In this document: piece by piece, positions 8,095-18,229 of the stretch
How the letters are laid out: every line of letters begins with the position of its first letter
How positions within the stretch are numbered: the first letter of the stretch is position 1
Origin: Mucilaginibacter pedocola
Lineage (GTDB): Bacteria > Bacteroidota > Bacteroidia > Sphingobacteriales > Sphingobacteriaceae
DNA length: 64,000 bases
Assembly (NCBI RefSeq): GCF_002013915.1
Contig: NZ_MBTF01000006.1
Location: 1-64,000 of the forward strand
Reading direction: 5' to 3'
Program-made: the position numbers and the translations under genes
The notes under the pieces: model-generated
Databases searched by the model: none
Told to the model about the DNA's origin: nothing
Seen by the model: the letters and a program-made list of their open reading frames with translations, nothing else

Positions 8095-9624
8095 TTAATC
8101 AATCTTCTTAAAATCGTAAGGGCCGTATTCCACAAAGTCGGCCACTTTTACACGTACGCCGGATACTTTATTATTGGTAACAAAAAACGGGAAAACGGCT
8201 TTGCCTAATGTTGGGTCGCTAAAGGTTACGTAGAAGCGGTTGCCGCCCAGTGCCTGTAATTTGGCGTACATTTTAGGGTGATGCTCAAAACGCATCTCCA
8301 GTATATTGTCCTCGCCGCGAACTATTTCCATATTGCCGTAAAACTCGTTGTTGTATTTGCCGGTATAATCGCCCAGAGATTTTTGCGGTTTGGGCATAGT
8401 AGCAACGGTATCGCGCAGGCGCTTATCGGCCTGTAGTTCGCGGGCGGCATCGGCTTTATACTCGGCAAGGTATGCGCCGTTATAATTATGGAATTTCTGC
8501 TTAAAGTAAGCATCCATTATATCCCAGCGCAGTGCATCGTAAAAGCCGTTCTTATCGGTATTGGTAAGCACAATTATGCCCAGTTTATCCTGCGGAACTA
8601 AGGTCACTGAGGTTACAAAGCCGTTCACCCCGCCATCGTGCATTATAATACGGTGGTTGCTGTAGTCCTGTATCATCCAGCCCAGGCCATAAAGCACATA
8701 GTTGGTTTCGCCGTTAAGGTGTTTTTCGCTGCCCATAATATCCTGGGGCTCTCGGGTTGCTGCTATAGCGGCTGCGGGAATTACTTGTTTGTTGCCCACC
8801 TTGCCGTTGTCTAATAAGGCCAATACCCACTTGCTCATATCATTTACCGACGAGCTGATGGCGCCGGCAGGTGCCATGCCGTCTAATTGTGCATAAGGTA
8901 TGGCCGTTAGGCGGTTATCAACCAAAGTGTGCGGTACGCTACGGTTAAAGGCTTTTGGCATATCCGCGCTTAGTGCCAGCGTATTCCCCATACCCAGTGG
9001 CGCAAAAATATTTTCTTTCATATAGGCTTCCCATGGCTTGCCTGCTACACGGGGGATAATTTCGCCGGCGGTTAAGAAGGCTGCGTTGGTATAGCCCCAT
9101 GTAGTTCGAAAAGGATACACCAATTTCATTTTACCCAAGCGGCTTATTACTTCGCTACGGCTTAGATTGGTGTTGTAAAAAGTAAAATCGCCCTCGAAAG
9201 TCTCAAAGCCCAGGCGGTGACTCAACAAATCTTTCACTATAGCCAGTTCGGTAGCGGCTTTGTTCTCCAGCTTAAATTCGGGGATGTATTTAGTTACTTT
9301 CTCATCCAGCGAAAGTTTTTTATCGGCCTGCAGCATGGCCAGTGCGGTAGCGGTAAAGGCCTTGGTATTACTGCCTATCATGAACAGGGTATTTTGATCT
9401 ACCTTGTTCATCATCCCCAGCTCTTTTACACCGTAGCCTTTCATTAAAACAATACGCCCATCTTTCACAATACAAACGGCCGCGCCGGGTATGCGCCAGT
9501 TGGTAAGCGCGCGGTTTATATAGCTATCGAGGCTATCGCGGATGAATTTGCTGCGGTCGGCATTTTGGGCTTGGGTGGTAACAAAGGCTAAAAGGCTTGC
9601 GCAAAGCAGGTATATTTTTTTCAT
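8095..9624 (-). CDS. Secreted serine hydrolase, class C beta-lactamase fold, with DUF3471-type C-terminus
   Basis: A 509-residue exported hydrolase of the beta-lactamase/esterase/DD-peptidase superfamily. A signal peptide ends TQAQ at about residue 20. The catalytic motif SxxK is S85-N-T-K88 (in MIGSNTKAF); the YxN motif is Y178-T-N180; and H329-D-G331 stands where KTG/HxG is found in this family. The last 110 residues (LGDYTGKYNNEFYGNMEIV and after) form the beta domain often seen in Bacteroidota relatives. Relatives include esterases, D-aminopeptidases and peptidases; the substrate is unknown. It probably acts in the periplasm. Confidence 0.92.
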   Translation of the reverse strand: MKKIYLLCASLLAFVTTQAQNADRSKFIRDSLDSYINRALTNWRIPGAAVCIVKDGRIVLMKGYGVKELGMMNKVDQNTLFMIGSNTKAFTATALAMLQADKKLSLDEKVTKYIPEFKLENKAATELAIVKDLLSHRLGFETFEGDFTFYNTNLSRSEVISRLGKMKLVYPFRTTWGYTNAAFLTAGEIIPRVAGKPWEAYMKENIFAPLGMGNTLALSADMPKAFNRSVPHTLVDNRLTAIPYAQLDGMAPAGAISSSVNDMSKWVLALLDNGKVGNKQVIPAAAIAATREPQDIMGSEKHLNGETNYVLYGLGWMIQDYSNHRIIMHDGGVNGFVTSVTLVPQDKLGIIVLTNTDKNGFYDALRWDIMDAYFKQKFHNYNGAYLAEYKADAARELQADKRLRDTVATMPKPQKSLGDYTGKYNNEFYGNMEIVRGEDNILEMRFEHHPKMYAKLQALGGNRFYVTFSDPTLGKAVFPFFVTNNKVSGVRVKVADFVEYGPYDFKKID

Positions 9625-9733
9625 TCGGCGTGGTTTTAATTTAAAGGCATTAAAATGCTAATTTAACGCAAAATTTATCAGGGCCGGTACAATTGCTAAA
9701 TTATCGCCGCCCCGCATTCATAAACTATTGACT

Positions 9734-11953
9734 ATGAAAAAATTTAGTTGGAGAGCCCCCGCTCTCGCACTTTCGTTATTGCTGATGGCCGGGCAAGGCG
9801 CATTGGCACAAATACCATCAAGCCATTGGGCTGCCGATGGCTACCAATACTACAAAGCCCAAAGTGGCGAAGTAGTAATGCTTGATGCCCGCGATGCCGC
9901 CAAAAAAACTGTATTATTGAGCAAAGAAATGCTAACGCCGCAAGGCGGAAAGGCTATTACGCCGCGCAACTTCTACTTATCGGCCGATGGCCAAAAGGTA
10001 CTGGTGTATACCAATGCCAAACGTGTATGGCGCTACCCTACCCGCGGCGACTATTGGGTTTACGACCTTACCGCCAAGAAACTAACTAAAATTGGTGCGA
10101 AGTTCCCGGCATCGTCACTGATGTTCGGCAAATTCTCGCCCGATGGTACTAAAGTTGCCTACGTAAGCGGCCACAACATTTATGTAGAAACCCTTGCCGA
10201 TGGCAACATTGCGCAGTTAACCAGCAATGGTACAGATAAGATAATCAACGGTACTTTTGATTGGGTTTACGAGGAAGAGTTTTTCTGCCGCGATGGTTTC
10301 CGTTGGAGCCCTGATAGCAAGCAGATAGCCTATTGGCAAATAGATGCCAGCAATACCAAAAACTATTTGATGCTGAACACAACGGACTCGATATACCCTT
10401 ATATAATACCGGTAGAATACCCTGTTGCCGGCGAAGCGCCGTCGCCATTTAAAATTGGTGTAGTAAGCGTTGCGGGTGGCAGTACAAAATGGATGGATAT
10501 ACCAACCGATGCGGTGCTGCAATCATATGTGCCGCGTATGGAGTGGGCAGCCAACAGCACCGAGCTTATTATTGAGCACATGAACCGTGCGCAAAACCAC
10601 ACCGAAGTAATGTTGATAAACTCTGCGAGCGGCAAGGGCAAAACCATTTACCAGGAAAGCGATGCAGCCTGGATAGATATTTTGCCTGAGTGGGAAGGCA
10701 CTTATTATTATGGTGGCTGGGATTGGTTTAAAAACGGTGCGGATTTTCTGTGGGTGAGCGAGAAAGACGGCTGGCGCCACCTGTACCGCATAAGCCGCGA
10801 CGGCAAAAAGCAAACGCTGATTACCAAAGGCAACTACGATGTAATGCAGATAAACGCTGTTGACGAGAAATCGGGTTATGTATACTTTTCGGCTTCGCCG
10901 GATAATGCTACACAGAAATACCTGTACCGTACCAAATTGGATGGCAGTGGTAAAGCTGAACGCCTGACCCCAATGAACCAACCCGGCACACATAATTACG
11001 ATGTATCGCCAAATGGTAAAGCGGCTACGCATAGCTTCACCAATTATTACTCGCAGGGTGCAAGCGAGGTGGTATCGTTACCGCAGCACAAAACCTTTAG
11101 CGGCGAAGAGCAGGCAGCCAAGGCCATTGCAGCTTCGGCAGATGCTAAAGCAAAATCTAATGTAGAGTTCTTTAAAGTGAAAACAGAAGAAGGCGTAGAG
11201 ATGGACGGCTGGATGCAGAAACCCAACAACTTCGACCCATCAAAAAAATACCCGGTTGTATTATATGTATACGGAGAACCATGGGGACAGAATGTGAGGG
11301 ATGTGTTTGGCGCTACCTATAACTCTTTATACGCAGGTGATATGGCAGCCGATGGCTACATCTACATGTCGATAGATAACCGTGGTACCCCTGTACCCAA
11401 AGGGCGCGAGTGGCGTAAATCTATCTACAAAGGCATTGGTACCCTTAACATCCGCGATCTGGCTTTGGGCACTAAGCAATTGCTGAAAGAACGCAGCTAC
11501 CTCGATACATCGCGCGTGGCTGTTTGGGGCTGGAGCGGCGGCGGTTCATCAACCCTTAACCTGATGTTCCAATATGGCGATATATTTAAAACAGGTATTG
11601 CCGTAGCTGCAGTAGGCAACCAATTCACCTACGATAATATTTACCAGGAACGTTATGCCGGTGTGACGGTGGATGATGCGGGTAAAGCGGCCTATATTAA
11701 AGGCTCGCCTATTACCTACGCCAAAAACCTGAAAGGCAACCTGCTGTACATACATGGCACCGGCGACGATAACGTGCATTACAATAACGCCGAGCAATTG
11801 ATAAACGAACTGGTGAAAAACAACAAACAGTTCCAGCTGATGCTGTACCCTAACCGTACCCACGGTATATCTGAAGGGCCGGGTACTACGCAGCACCTGC
11901 GCACTATGTATACCAATTACCTCAGGGCCAACTGCCCTCCCGGAGCGCGTTAA
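9734..11953 (+). CDS. S9B dipeptidyl peptidase IV-type prolyl peptidase
   Basis: Exported serine peptidase that would remove Xaa-Pro (or similar) dipeptides from peptide N-termini. After a signal peptide ending ALAQ, a beta-propeller (about residues 40-490) contains the DPP-IV signature DWVYEEEF, whose two Glu bind the substrate amino group. The alpha/beta hydrolase domain follows. The catalytic triad is Ser601 in WGWSGGGS (GWSYGG in mammalian DPP-IV), Asp678 in HGTGDDNVH and His710 in RTHGIS; the spacing of 77 and 32 residues fits the family. The start is ATG 9734; the TTG two codons upstream is less likely. A bidirectional terminator lies downstream. Confidence 0.95.
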   Translation: MKKFSWRAPALALSLLLMAGQGALAQIPSSHWAADGYQYYKAQSGEVVMLDARDAAKKTVLLSKEMLTPQGGKAITPRNFYLSADGQKVLVYTNAKRVWRYPTRGDYWVYDLTAKKLTKIGAKFPASSLMFGKFSPDGTKVAYVSGHNIYVETLADGNIAQLTSNGTDKIINGTFDWVYEEEFFCRDGFRWSPDSKQIAYWQIDASNTKNYLMLNTTDSIYPYIIPVEYPVAGEAPSPFKIGVVSVAGGSTKWMDIPTDAVLQSYVPRMEWAANSTELIIEHMNRAQNHTEVMLINSASGKGKTIYQESDAAWIDILPEWEGTYYYGGWDWFKNGADFLWVSEKDGWRHLYRISRDGKKQTLITKGNYDVMQINAVDEKSGYVYFSASPDNATQKYLYRTKLDGSGKAERLTPMNQPGTHNYDVSPNGKAATHSFTNYYSQGASEVVSLPQHKTFSGEEQAAKAIAASADAKAKSNVEFFKVKTEEGVEMDGWMQKPNNFDPSKKYPVVLYVYGEPWGQNVRDVFGATYNSLYAGDMAADGYIYMSIDNRGTPVPKGREWRKSIYKGIGTLNIRDLALGTKQLLKERSYLDTSRVAVWGWSGGGSSTLNLMFQYGDIFKTGIAVAAVGNQFTYDNIYQERYAGVTVDDAGKAAYIKGSPITYAKNLKGNLLYIHGTGDDNVHYNNAEQLINELVKNNKQFQLMLYPNRTHGISEGPGTTQHLRTMYTNYLRANCPPGAR

Positions 11954-12031
11954 CAAGCGTTTGAATATCCAATGTTGAAGTCTCTTACTTCATTATTCGA
12001 AATTCATCATTCAGTGTTCTATATTAAATAG

Positions 12032-12066
12032 AAAACGCCCGAGGCAACAATGCCCCGGGCGTTTTT
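12032..12066. terminator. Bidirectional terminator between convergent genes
   Basis: AAAACGCCCGAGGCA pairs with TGCCCCGGGCGTTTTT around a 4-base loop, with A-tract and T-tract on either side. It serves the S9 peptidase gene and the convergent coiled-coil gene. Confidence 0.85.
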
Positions 12067-12086
12067 ATATTTAAGTCGGTCGTTTT

Positions 12087-12998
12087 TTATTTCAGTGTGA
12101 ATGAGCTTTTACCCATGGTAAAGCCATCAGCATATAAAATAACTGTATAAGTGCCTTTTTGGAAAGGCGAATACTGCCAGTCGATGGTGTAACCGCTGCC
12201 ATCATCTTTAAAATCGATAGCGGTTTTGTAAGTGTATTGCAGGTCTTGCGCATCGGCGCTGAACGTGCCACTATCTGCCGGGGTTATCAGGTTGCCGGTT
12301 GGGTCTATTACACGTACGTAAATATCGTGCAGCCCTTTTTCGGCTACAGTGTTGCCCGCTACAGTAAAGTTTACTTTTATTTTCTGGGTGTTTTTGGCTT
12401 TCTTCTCTTCAACCTCTTTTCCGCTGTTTTTAATTTTGTAAGCCACTACATCGGCGGAGCCAACCTTCAAGGCGGATGCTTCTTTCACCTTGGCATCCAG
12501 TTCAACGGTTTTCTTTTCTAAGTCCGCAGCCTTGGTACTTACTGTGGCCAAATTGGTTTTTAGCGTATCCCGTTCAACGGTAAGGTTGGTGTTTTCCTTC
12601 TTCAGTTCCTCAATATCGGCGGTGTACTTGGTTACAAAATAACGGAGTTGCTTAATGTCTTCCTGCGCGTGCGATAGTTCGGCTTTGGTTAGTTTGCCCT
12701 TGGCCAGTTCGCGCCTCAGTTCTTTAATTTTTGCGCGCAACGAATCGTTTTTGGCCTGCATCTCGGTGGTCATTTTTGCACGGCCCATGTTTACCTGCTC
12801 TATCTGTGCTTCCAGGCTATCCAGTTCGGTTTGCAGGCGGGTTTTCTCGTCGTTTTGGTAAACTATCTTCGTGTCCGATTTATTTTTCTGCATGTACAGG
12901 TATACATCGGTGCCTAACAGAGCCACCACTACCGCAATTAAAAAATAAATAACGTTCGAATTTTTCTTAGGCGGCTGTTGTCCGTATTGGTTTTCCAT
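12087..12998 (-). CDS. Membrane-anchored coiled-coil protein
   Basis: A 303-residue protein with a short Gln/Pro-rich cytoplasmic tail, one transmembrane helix (about residues 16-35), a long heptad-rich coiled coil (about 45-175, rich in Lys/Glu/Leu with TELDSLEAQIEQVN) and a beta-rich C-terminal domain (about 180-303) ending in a GTYTVILYADG strand. The layout suggests a periplasmic coiled coil carrying a small Ig-like domain. Similar proteins recur in Sphingobacteriaceae, but no function is known to me. It stands alone, convergent with the S9 peptidase gene. Confidence 0.75.
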   Translation of the reverse strand: MENQYGQQPPKKNSNVIYFLIAVVVALLGTDVYLYMQKNKSDTKIVYQNDEKTRLQTELDSLEAQIEQVNMGRAKMTTEMQAKNDSLRAKIKELRRELAKGKLTKAELSHAQEDIKQLRYFVTKYTADIEELKKENTNLTVERDTLKTNLATVSTKAADLEKKTVELDAKVKEASALKVGSADVVAYKIKNSGKEVEEKKAKNTQKIKVNFTVAGNTVAEKGLHDIYVRVIDPTGNLITPADSGTFSADAQDLQYTYKTAIDFKDDGSGYTIDWQYSPFQKGTYTVILYADGFTMGKSSFTLK

Positions 12999-13218
12999 CG
13001 TGTTTTCTAATTAAAGTTTGCCGGGTTTAAACAGCTATAAAATCCGGGGTTTTTTCATGGTTGTTAAATAAAAGTAGTACTTTTTTTAATACTACGGTAC
13101 AAAAATCGGTTTAACCACGTAAAATTAACCGCTGCGTTAACAAATTAACAATATGGTTAAAACACAAAATGCTTACAATTATTATATGTTATAATAAATC
13201 TGCTTGCTATCGAGTTTA

Positions 13219-13226
13219 TATCTTTG
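13219..13226 (+). promoter_or_regulatory. Bacteroidota -7 box of the GHL10-type hydrolase gene
   Basis: TATCTTTG fits TAnnTTTG exactly and ends 26 bases before the start codon, giving a leader of about 20 bases. A TTG lies at 13204-13206, closer than the usual 19-21 base spacing, so the upstream element is uncertain. Confidence 0.6.
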
Positions 13227-13252
13227 CACCTTTTAATTAATACTACTGCTTA

Positions 13253-14830
13253 ATGCGTTTATATAAATATCTGTTTGCCACTGTACTTTCGGCCATTGCA
13301 ACCACTGTAACTATTGCGCAAACCGTTACTGAAGCTATCGCGCAAACTGTTGCCGAAGAGGATAGCGTACTGATACAACCCAAACGCGAATTTCGCGCGG
13401 TTTGGATAGCCACCGTAAGCAACCTCGATTGGCCGCAAAACGCCCGCGCTACCGCCGAATTGCAAAAACGCGATCTGCTGAACCAGCTTAATTCGCACCA
13501 GCAAACGGGTATAAATGCCATTATGTTCCAGGTGCGCCCTGCCGCTGATGCCTTTTACGCCAAGAGCCGCGAACCATGGTCAAAATACCTTACCGGCAAA
13601 CAAGGCGATGCGCCCGATTACGACCCGCTGGAATTTGCTATTGACGAGGCCCACAAGCGCAATATGGAACTCCACGCCTGGTTCAACCCTTACCGCGCAA
13701 CCTTCGATGGCAAGTTCAACCTGCTATCGGCCGACCATATAACCCGCACAAAGCCCGAATGGTTTTTTATTTATGAAGGTATAAAGCTTTTTAACCCGGG
13801 TATACCCGAGGTGCGCGAGTATATTGTGCAGGTAGTGCTTGACGTAGTGAAGAACTACGACGTAGATGGCATACATATGGATGACTACTTTTACCCTTAC
13901 CCGGTAAGAGGGCAAGTGATAAACGATGCCGACGCTTTTGCCGAATACGGCGCAGGTTTCAGCAACGTAAAAGACTGGCGACGCGATAACGTGGATAAGC
14001 TGATACACATGCTGGCGGATAGCATTCATAAGTATAAGCCAACTATGAAATTCGGCATTAGCCCGTTTGGTATATGGGCCAACAAAAGCCAGCACCCCGA
14101 TGGTAGCAATACGCACGGTGGTTCATCATACATCGAGAACTTTGCCGACACCCGCAAATGGATGAAGGAAGGCTGGATAGATTATATTTCGCCGCAGATT
14201 TATTGGCAAATTGGTAACCGCGCCGCGGCCTTTGATACCCTGTTGGATTGGTGGAGTAATAACACCTACAACCGCCACCTTTATGTTGGACTTGCACCTT
14301 ACCGCTTTTACGAGGCGCGAAGCCCTGCTTTTAAAAACCCATCCGAAATCCCTAATCAATTAAGGCTGATGCGCGATAACCCGCGGGTGCAGGGTGGTAT
14401 TTATTTCCGCTCGCAAACACTGGTGGCTAATGCCAACCATTTGGCAGATACGCTGAAGCAGGATTTTTATCAGTTCCCGGCATTGCCGCCGCCGATGCTC
14501 TGGCGCGATTCGGTACCGCCTAATGCGCCGCAAAACTTTATTGCCCGTGCCGAAAGGAAAAACATTGTGCTAAAATGGTCGATGCCTTTGCCTGCGGCAG
14601 ATAGCGAACCCGTTTACGGCTACGTAGTTTACCGCTTTACCGAAGGGCAAGCCTTTGACCTGGGTGACCCGGAAAACATTCTGCATATACAGTACAATAC
14701 CGAACCGGTTTATGTGGATACCAACGTACAACCCGGCAAAACCTACTTTTACGTAGTTACCGCGCTGGATAGGATGAAGAACGAAAGTGAACGAACGCCA
14801 ACGGTAGCCGTAAGCTTGCCTGCCTTGTAG
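13253..14830 (+). CDS. Exported glycoside hydrolase-like (GHL10/DUF187) protein with fibronectin-type C-terminus
   Basis: A 525-residue exported protein with an N-terminal signal peptide. The catalytic-type domain (about residues 42-400) starts with the family hallmark REFRAVWIATVSNLDWP and has QVRPAADAFY, WFNPYRA, VDGIHMDDYFYPYP (likely active-site acids) and FGISPFGIWAN, all typical of the family-10 glycosyl-hydrolase-like proteins (YngK type). The last 110 residues (PPNAPQNFIARAERKNIVLKW onward) look like a fibronectin III module. The role is probably in glycan or peptidoglycan-linked sugar hydrolysis; the substrate is unproven. Its stop codon abuts that of the convergent DUF1835 gene. Confidence 0.92.
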   Translation: MRLYKYLFATVLSAIATTVTIAQTVTEAIAQTVAEEDSVLIQPKREFRAVWIATVSNLDWPQNARATAELQKRDLLNQLNSHQQTGINAIMFQVRPAADAFYAKSREPWSKYLTGKQGDAPDYDPLEFAIDEAHKRNMELHAWFNPYRATFDGKFNLLSADHITRTKPEWFFIYEGIKLFNPGIPEVREYIVQVVLDVVKNYDVDGIHMDDYFYPYPVRGQVINDADAFAEYGAGFSNVKDWRRDNVDKLIHMLADSIHKYKPTMKFGISPFGIWANKSQHPDGSNTHGGSSYIENFADTRKWMKEGWIDYISPQIYWQIGNRAAAFDTLLDWWSNNTYNRHLYVGLAPYRFYEARSPAFKNPSEIPNQLRLMRDNPRVQGGIYFRSQTLVANANHLADTLKQDFYQFPALPPPMLWRDSVPPNAPQNFIARAERKNIVLKWSMPLPAADSEPVYGYVVYRFTEGQAFDLGDPENILHIQYNTEPVYVDTNVQPGKTYFYVVTALDRMKNESERTPTVAVSLPAL

Positions 14831-15625
14831 TTATTGTAATTTTACCAGGTTTCTTTCGGTTAGCGTTTGCAGGTAGCCATCCAACTGGCTATCGCCCATG
14901 CCGTATATTTTTTCGGTTTTCCAAAATTGAGGATATATGGTGCTTTTGGTATGGTTGCCGCTTTGGTAAATGTGCAGCAAGATTTGGTGGATATAATTGA
15001 GCCCATCGCTATCCACTTCAAGGCGTTTTACATGAGCTTCCAAGGCGGGTTTCAGGTTATGCATATTGCCCCAAAAGGTTGTTTCGGCAAGCCATGTTTT
15101 TAGTTTTGCCGCGTCGCCTTCCACATATAATTGCCATGCTTCGGCAGCCAACACAAAATCGTATTCGCTCAGGTGAACTCTGATATTATCGAACAGGTAG
15201 TCCATTTCTTCGCCGTTCAATTCGCCCATGCCCATAAAATCAGGCTTATCAGGATACTCAGCGGGGCTTATCAAATATACTTGGGGGGCAGATAAATTGG
15301 TTTGCTGGTTTAGCAGCATCATGGCGCCAAGCAAATTCACCTGGCAATGCAGATCGAACTCGAACCACAGGTTTATTTCTTCGTAAGGTTCGCTCAACTT
15401 TTCCAGCGGGACTATCATGTTGTGGTGATAGCCGTCGGGTGTTTCGCCATAGGTGCGGCTTATCCAACCCGAGCGTAATTGCCAAAATTCTGCTGAAGCA
15501 ATGTTTTGCTTAAGCGGGCCTTCTGATAATACTTCGCGCCATATCATTATATCGCCATCAAGCCCGGCATCGGTAAAACCGGGCAGGGTGGCATCGCCAT
15601 TCAGGATGTGGAGAGTTGAGTTCAT
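14831..15625 (-). CDS. DUF1835-domain protein
   Basis: A 264-residue cytosolic protein. The N-terminus LHILNGDATLPGFTDAGLDGDIMIWREVLSEGP is the signature of DUF1835, whose biochemical role is unknown. The rest is mixed alpha/beta with a C-terminal helical region. It has no signal peptide and no neighbours on its strand. The gene ends directly against the stop codon of the convergent hydrolase gene, with no terminator visible between them. Confidence 0.85.
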   Translation of the reverse strand: MNSTLHILNGDATLPGFTDAGLDGDIMIWREVLSEGPLKQNIASAEFWQLRSGWISRTYGETPDGYHHNMIVPLEKLSEPYEEINLWFEFDLHCQVNLLGAMMLLNQQTNLSAPQVYLISPAEYPDKPDFMGMGELNGEEMDYLFDNIRVHLSEYDFVLAAEAWQLYVEGDAAKLKTWLAETTFWGNMHNLKPALEAHVKRLEVDSDGLNYIHQILLHIYQSGNHTKSTIYPQFWKTEKIYGMGDSQLDGYLQTLTERNLVKLQ

Positions 15626-15780
15626 TTGCAGGTTAATCTAATAGTCCGTGAAAAATGTATCGTTCATCATAATCAACCTCCTAGTTATTCAATAATTTGA
15701 GGTATTCCTCTTTAAAAGGCGTTTTTAGGTGATGTTGTTTTGGGCTTACGACATATCTCACCCCACCATCGGTTTACGAT

Positions 15781-18153
15781 TTACTTCCCTTTCAACGTTT
15801 CTTCAAATAATTTGTAAATACGCTTATACTCATCCGTCCAGCTGCTGGGTTGAACAAAACCATGGTCTTCTACCGGGTACGATGCCAGCTCCCAGTTTTC
15901 TTTATGCAGTTCTATCAGTTTTTGGCTGAGGCGCACAATGTCCTGGTAATTCACATTTTGGTCTACCATGCCGTGCAGCATCAGCAGGCGTCCTTTTAGC
16001 CCGTCGGCAAAGTAAATGGGCGAACTTTGGCGGTATGCCTTATCATCTTCAAATGGTTCATTCAGGATATTGGAGGTATAGCCGTGGTTATAATGTGCCC
16101 AGTCTGTTACCGAGCGGATAGCGCCGCCGGCGGCAAAAACATCGGGCTGGGTAAACAGCGCCATCAGCGTTATAAAACCACCGTACGATCCGCCGTATAA
16201 ACCCACATGTTTGGGGTTCACGCCGTACTTTTCGACCAGGTATTTCACACCGTCGGACTGGTCGGTTAAGTCCTTACCACCCATGTGGCGGTAAATGCCT
16301 GTGCGCATGTCGCGCCCGTAACCCGAACTGGCGGTGTAATCGATATCCATTACCGTGTAGCCATTATCCGCCAGCATATTGTTGAACATGTATTCGCGGA
16401 AGTAGCTGCTCCACCAGTAGTGCACGTTTTGCAGGTACCCTGCCCCATGCACAAATACCACCGCGGGCCTGGCCGGGTCGGGGTTCTTGGGCTGATATAC
16501 GCGGGCATAAACATCGCTTCCGTAGCGGTTTTTAAAGCTGATCACTTCCGGTTCTTTCCATGCGTAGGACTCAAACTCGGCAGTGGTCGACTTAGTAACC
16601 GGCACAGCTTTCGCACCCGGTTTGTTGGCTTGTACGTACAGTTCCCAAGGTTTATTGGAGTATGAATAACGAATGGCCAGCCATTTTTCATCGGGCGACA
16701 GATCTACCTCGTTGCCCCCCTTCATCGAAGTTAGCTTAACCGGCGCGCCGCCAGTTACGGGTATTTTGTAAAAATGCGTAATACCCGGATGCTCGATATT
16801 AGCCGTAAAGTAGAACGTCTTTTTATCATTAGATAAGCGCAAGGTTTGCACCTCCCATTTGCCCGAGGTAAGCTGTTTTTTATCGCCGCTTATTACATCC
16901 ACCACATACAAATGCGAGTAGCTGCTGGCTTCGCTTTGGTAATAGAAGTGCTGGTTATCAATAAAACCTAAAGTGCCATTGGCAAAGAAACCGCCGGTAC
17001 CCGGGCCGCCTATCCAGGCCTCGTCGCGTTGACGATCCAGCAGCGATAGCTTGCCCGAAAAGGCATCCAGTTTCATTATCCAGCGGTCTTTATTATCCTG
17101 CGATTCTACCACCACTACCGCGGTTTTGCCGTCCTCGCTCCATATAACGGAGCCTATATCCACCTTGCGGTCGGCATTTGCCTTTTTGCGGTCTTCCAGT
17201 AGTTTGGGGTAATCTTTCAGGTAATCGGGCAGGTCTTTTATACCCGGAATTTCTTTAGTGGAAATGGCATACACACTATCCCTTTTCTTATCGTACACAT
17301 AACTTACCGACGATGATTGCGGCGCCCCAACCTTGGTGCGGTTCGGTATATCTTCGGTAAAGCCCGAGCCGGTTACATAATTAGGCACTATACCACTGCG
17401 CGCGCCTTCGGCGGCTTGTATCAACCGGTAAGTAACATAGCGTCCGTCGGGGCTTAGCTGTACACCGCTTACACGCTTATCGCCAAAAGCTATCTCCTTT
17501 AATTTCGGCAAAGCCATTTCCGCGCGCTCTGCACTGTCCAGCTTGCGGTTTTTATCCTCCACTTTAATAATATCGAACAACTCCAGTTGCTGTTTCTTCA
17601 GGTAAGTTGTTTGCTGGTTATCGGTACTTTTTTTAGCGGCGTTGCTTGCAGTTTTTACAAAATTGGTTAGCTGCACCAATTCGCCTTTTGCCAGGGTAAG
17701 CTTATATAAGTTATTCTCTTTTGAAAAGAGTACGGCACTTTCGTCAGCAGTAAAAACGGGGATAGCCTCGCGTTCCGTAGTGCTTGTTAGCTGAGTCACT
17801 TTGCCTGTTCGCACATCCGACAGGTAGATATCACCATTCTTCTCAAATGTTTTTAGCGTATGCTTTTTATTCCAGCTGCCGCTTTCGGGTGGCATGCTGC
17901 GCTCTTCTTCCACACCAACTTCCTGTGGTTTAATATTGGTTGGGGTAATGGAGAACAAGGGGCTGCGCTCTGCTGCTTTTGGGTTCCAATCGAAATATAT
18001 CTTCTTGCTGTCGTCGCTCCAGCGGATATCTGATGGCGATGTACCCATCCATTTGGGGTCGCGCATTATTTTTTCTACCGTGAGCGGACCAAGGGTTTGT
18101 GCCGATGCAGCAGCAGATGCCAATAAAAGTATGGGGGTAAAAAATTTCTTCAT
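15781..18153 (-). CDS. S9-family prolyl oligopeptidase, exported
   Basis: A 790-residue exported serine peptidase. The start is placed at ATG 18153 because it gives a clean signal peptide (MKKFFTPILLLASAAASAQ); the frame stays open further upstream but would overlap the divergent gene. A beta-propeller of the DPP-IV N-terminal type (about residues 30-540) precedes an alpha/beta hydrolase domain. The catalytic triad is Ser656 in GGSYGGF, Asp731 in GMVDQNVN and His764 in EDHGF, with normal S9 spacing. It lacks the DWVYEEE signature of the other S9 protein in this window, so it may prefer different substrates. Confidence 0.94.
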   Translation of the reverse strand: MKKFFTPILLLASAAASAQTLGPLTVEKIMRDPKWMGTSPSDIRWSDDSKKIYFDWNPKAAERSPLFSITPTNIKPQEVGVEEERSMPPESGSWNKKHTLKTFEKNGDIYLSDVRTGKVTQLTSTTEREAIPVFTADESAVLFSKENNLYKLTLAKGELVQLTNFVKTASNAAKKSTDNQQTTYLKKQQLELFDIIKVEDKNRKLDSAERAEMALPKLKEIAFGDKRVSGVQLSPDGRYVTYRLIQAAEGARSGIVPNYVTGSGFTEDIPNRTKVGAPQSSSVSYVYDKKRDSVYAISTKEIPGIKDLPDYLKDYPKLLEDRKKANADRKVDIGSVIWSEDGKTAVVVVESQDNKDRWIMKLDAFSGKLSLLDRQRDEAWIGGPGTGGFFANGTLGFIDNQHFYYQSEASSYSHLYVVDVISGDKKQLTSGKWEVQTLRLSNDKKTFYFTANIEHPGITHFYKIPVTGGAPVKLTSMKGGNEVDLSPDEKWLAIRYSYSNKPWELYVQANKPGAKAVPVTKSTTAEFESYAWKEPEVISFKNRYGSDVYARVYQPKNPDPARPAVVFVHGAGYLQNVHYWWSSYFREYMFNNMLADNGYTVMDIDYTASSGYGRDMRTGIYRHMGGKDLTDQSDGVKYLVEKYGVNPKHVGLYGGSYGGFITLMALFTQPDVFAAGGAIRSVTDWAHYNHGYTSNILNEPFEDDKAYRQSSPIYFADGLKGRLLMLHGMVDQNVNYQDIVRLSQKLIELHKENWELASYPVEDHGFVQPSSWTDEYKRIYKLFEETLKGK

Positions 18154-18229
18154 GATGAGATCAGTGGATAAAGCGCCGCAATTTAGCAGTTTAAGTAATA
18201 TTACTAATTTTAGCACACGTATTGTTACA

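Noticed and set aside
17894-18229. Longer start for the GNAT gene
   Set aside because: It would overlap the first 260 bases of the divergent S9 peptidase gene including its signal peptide; the family-like sequence begins at ATG 18230.
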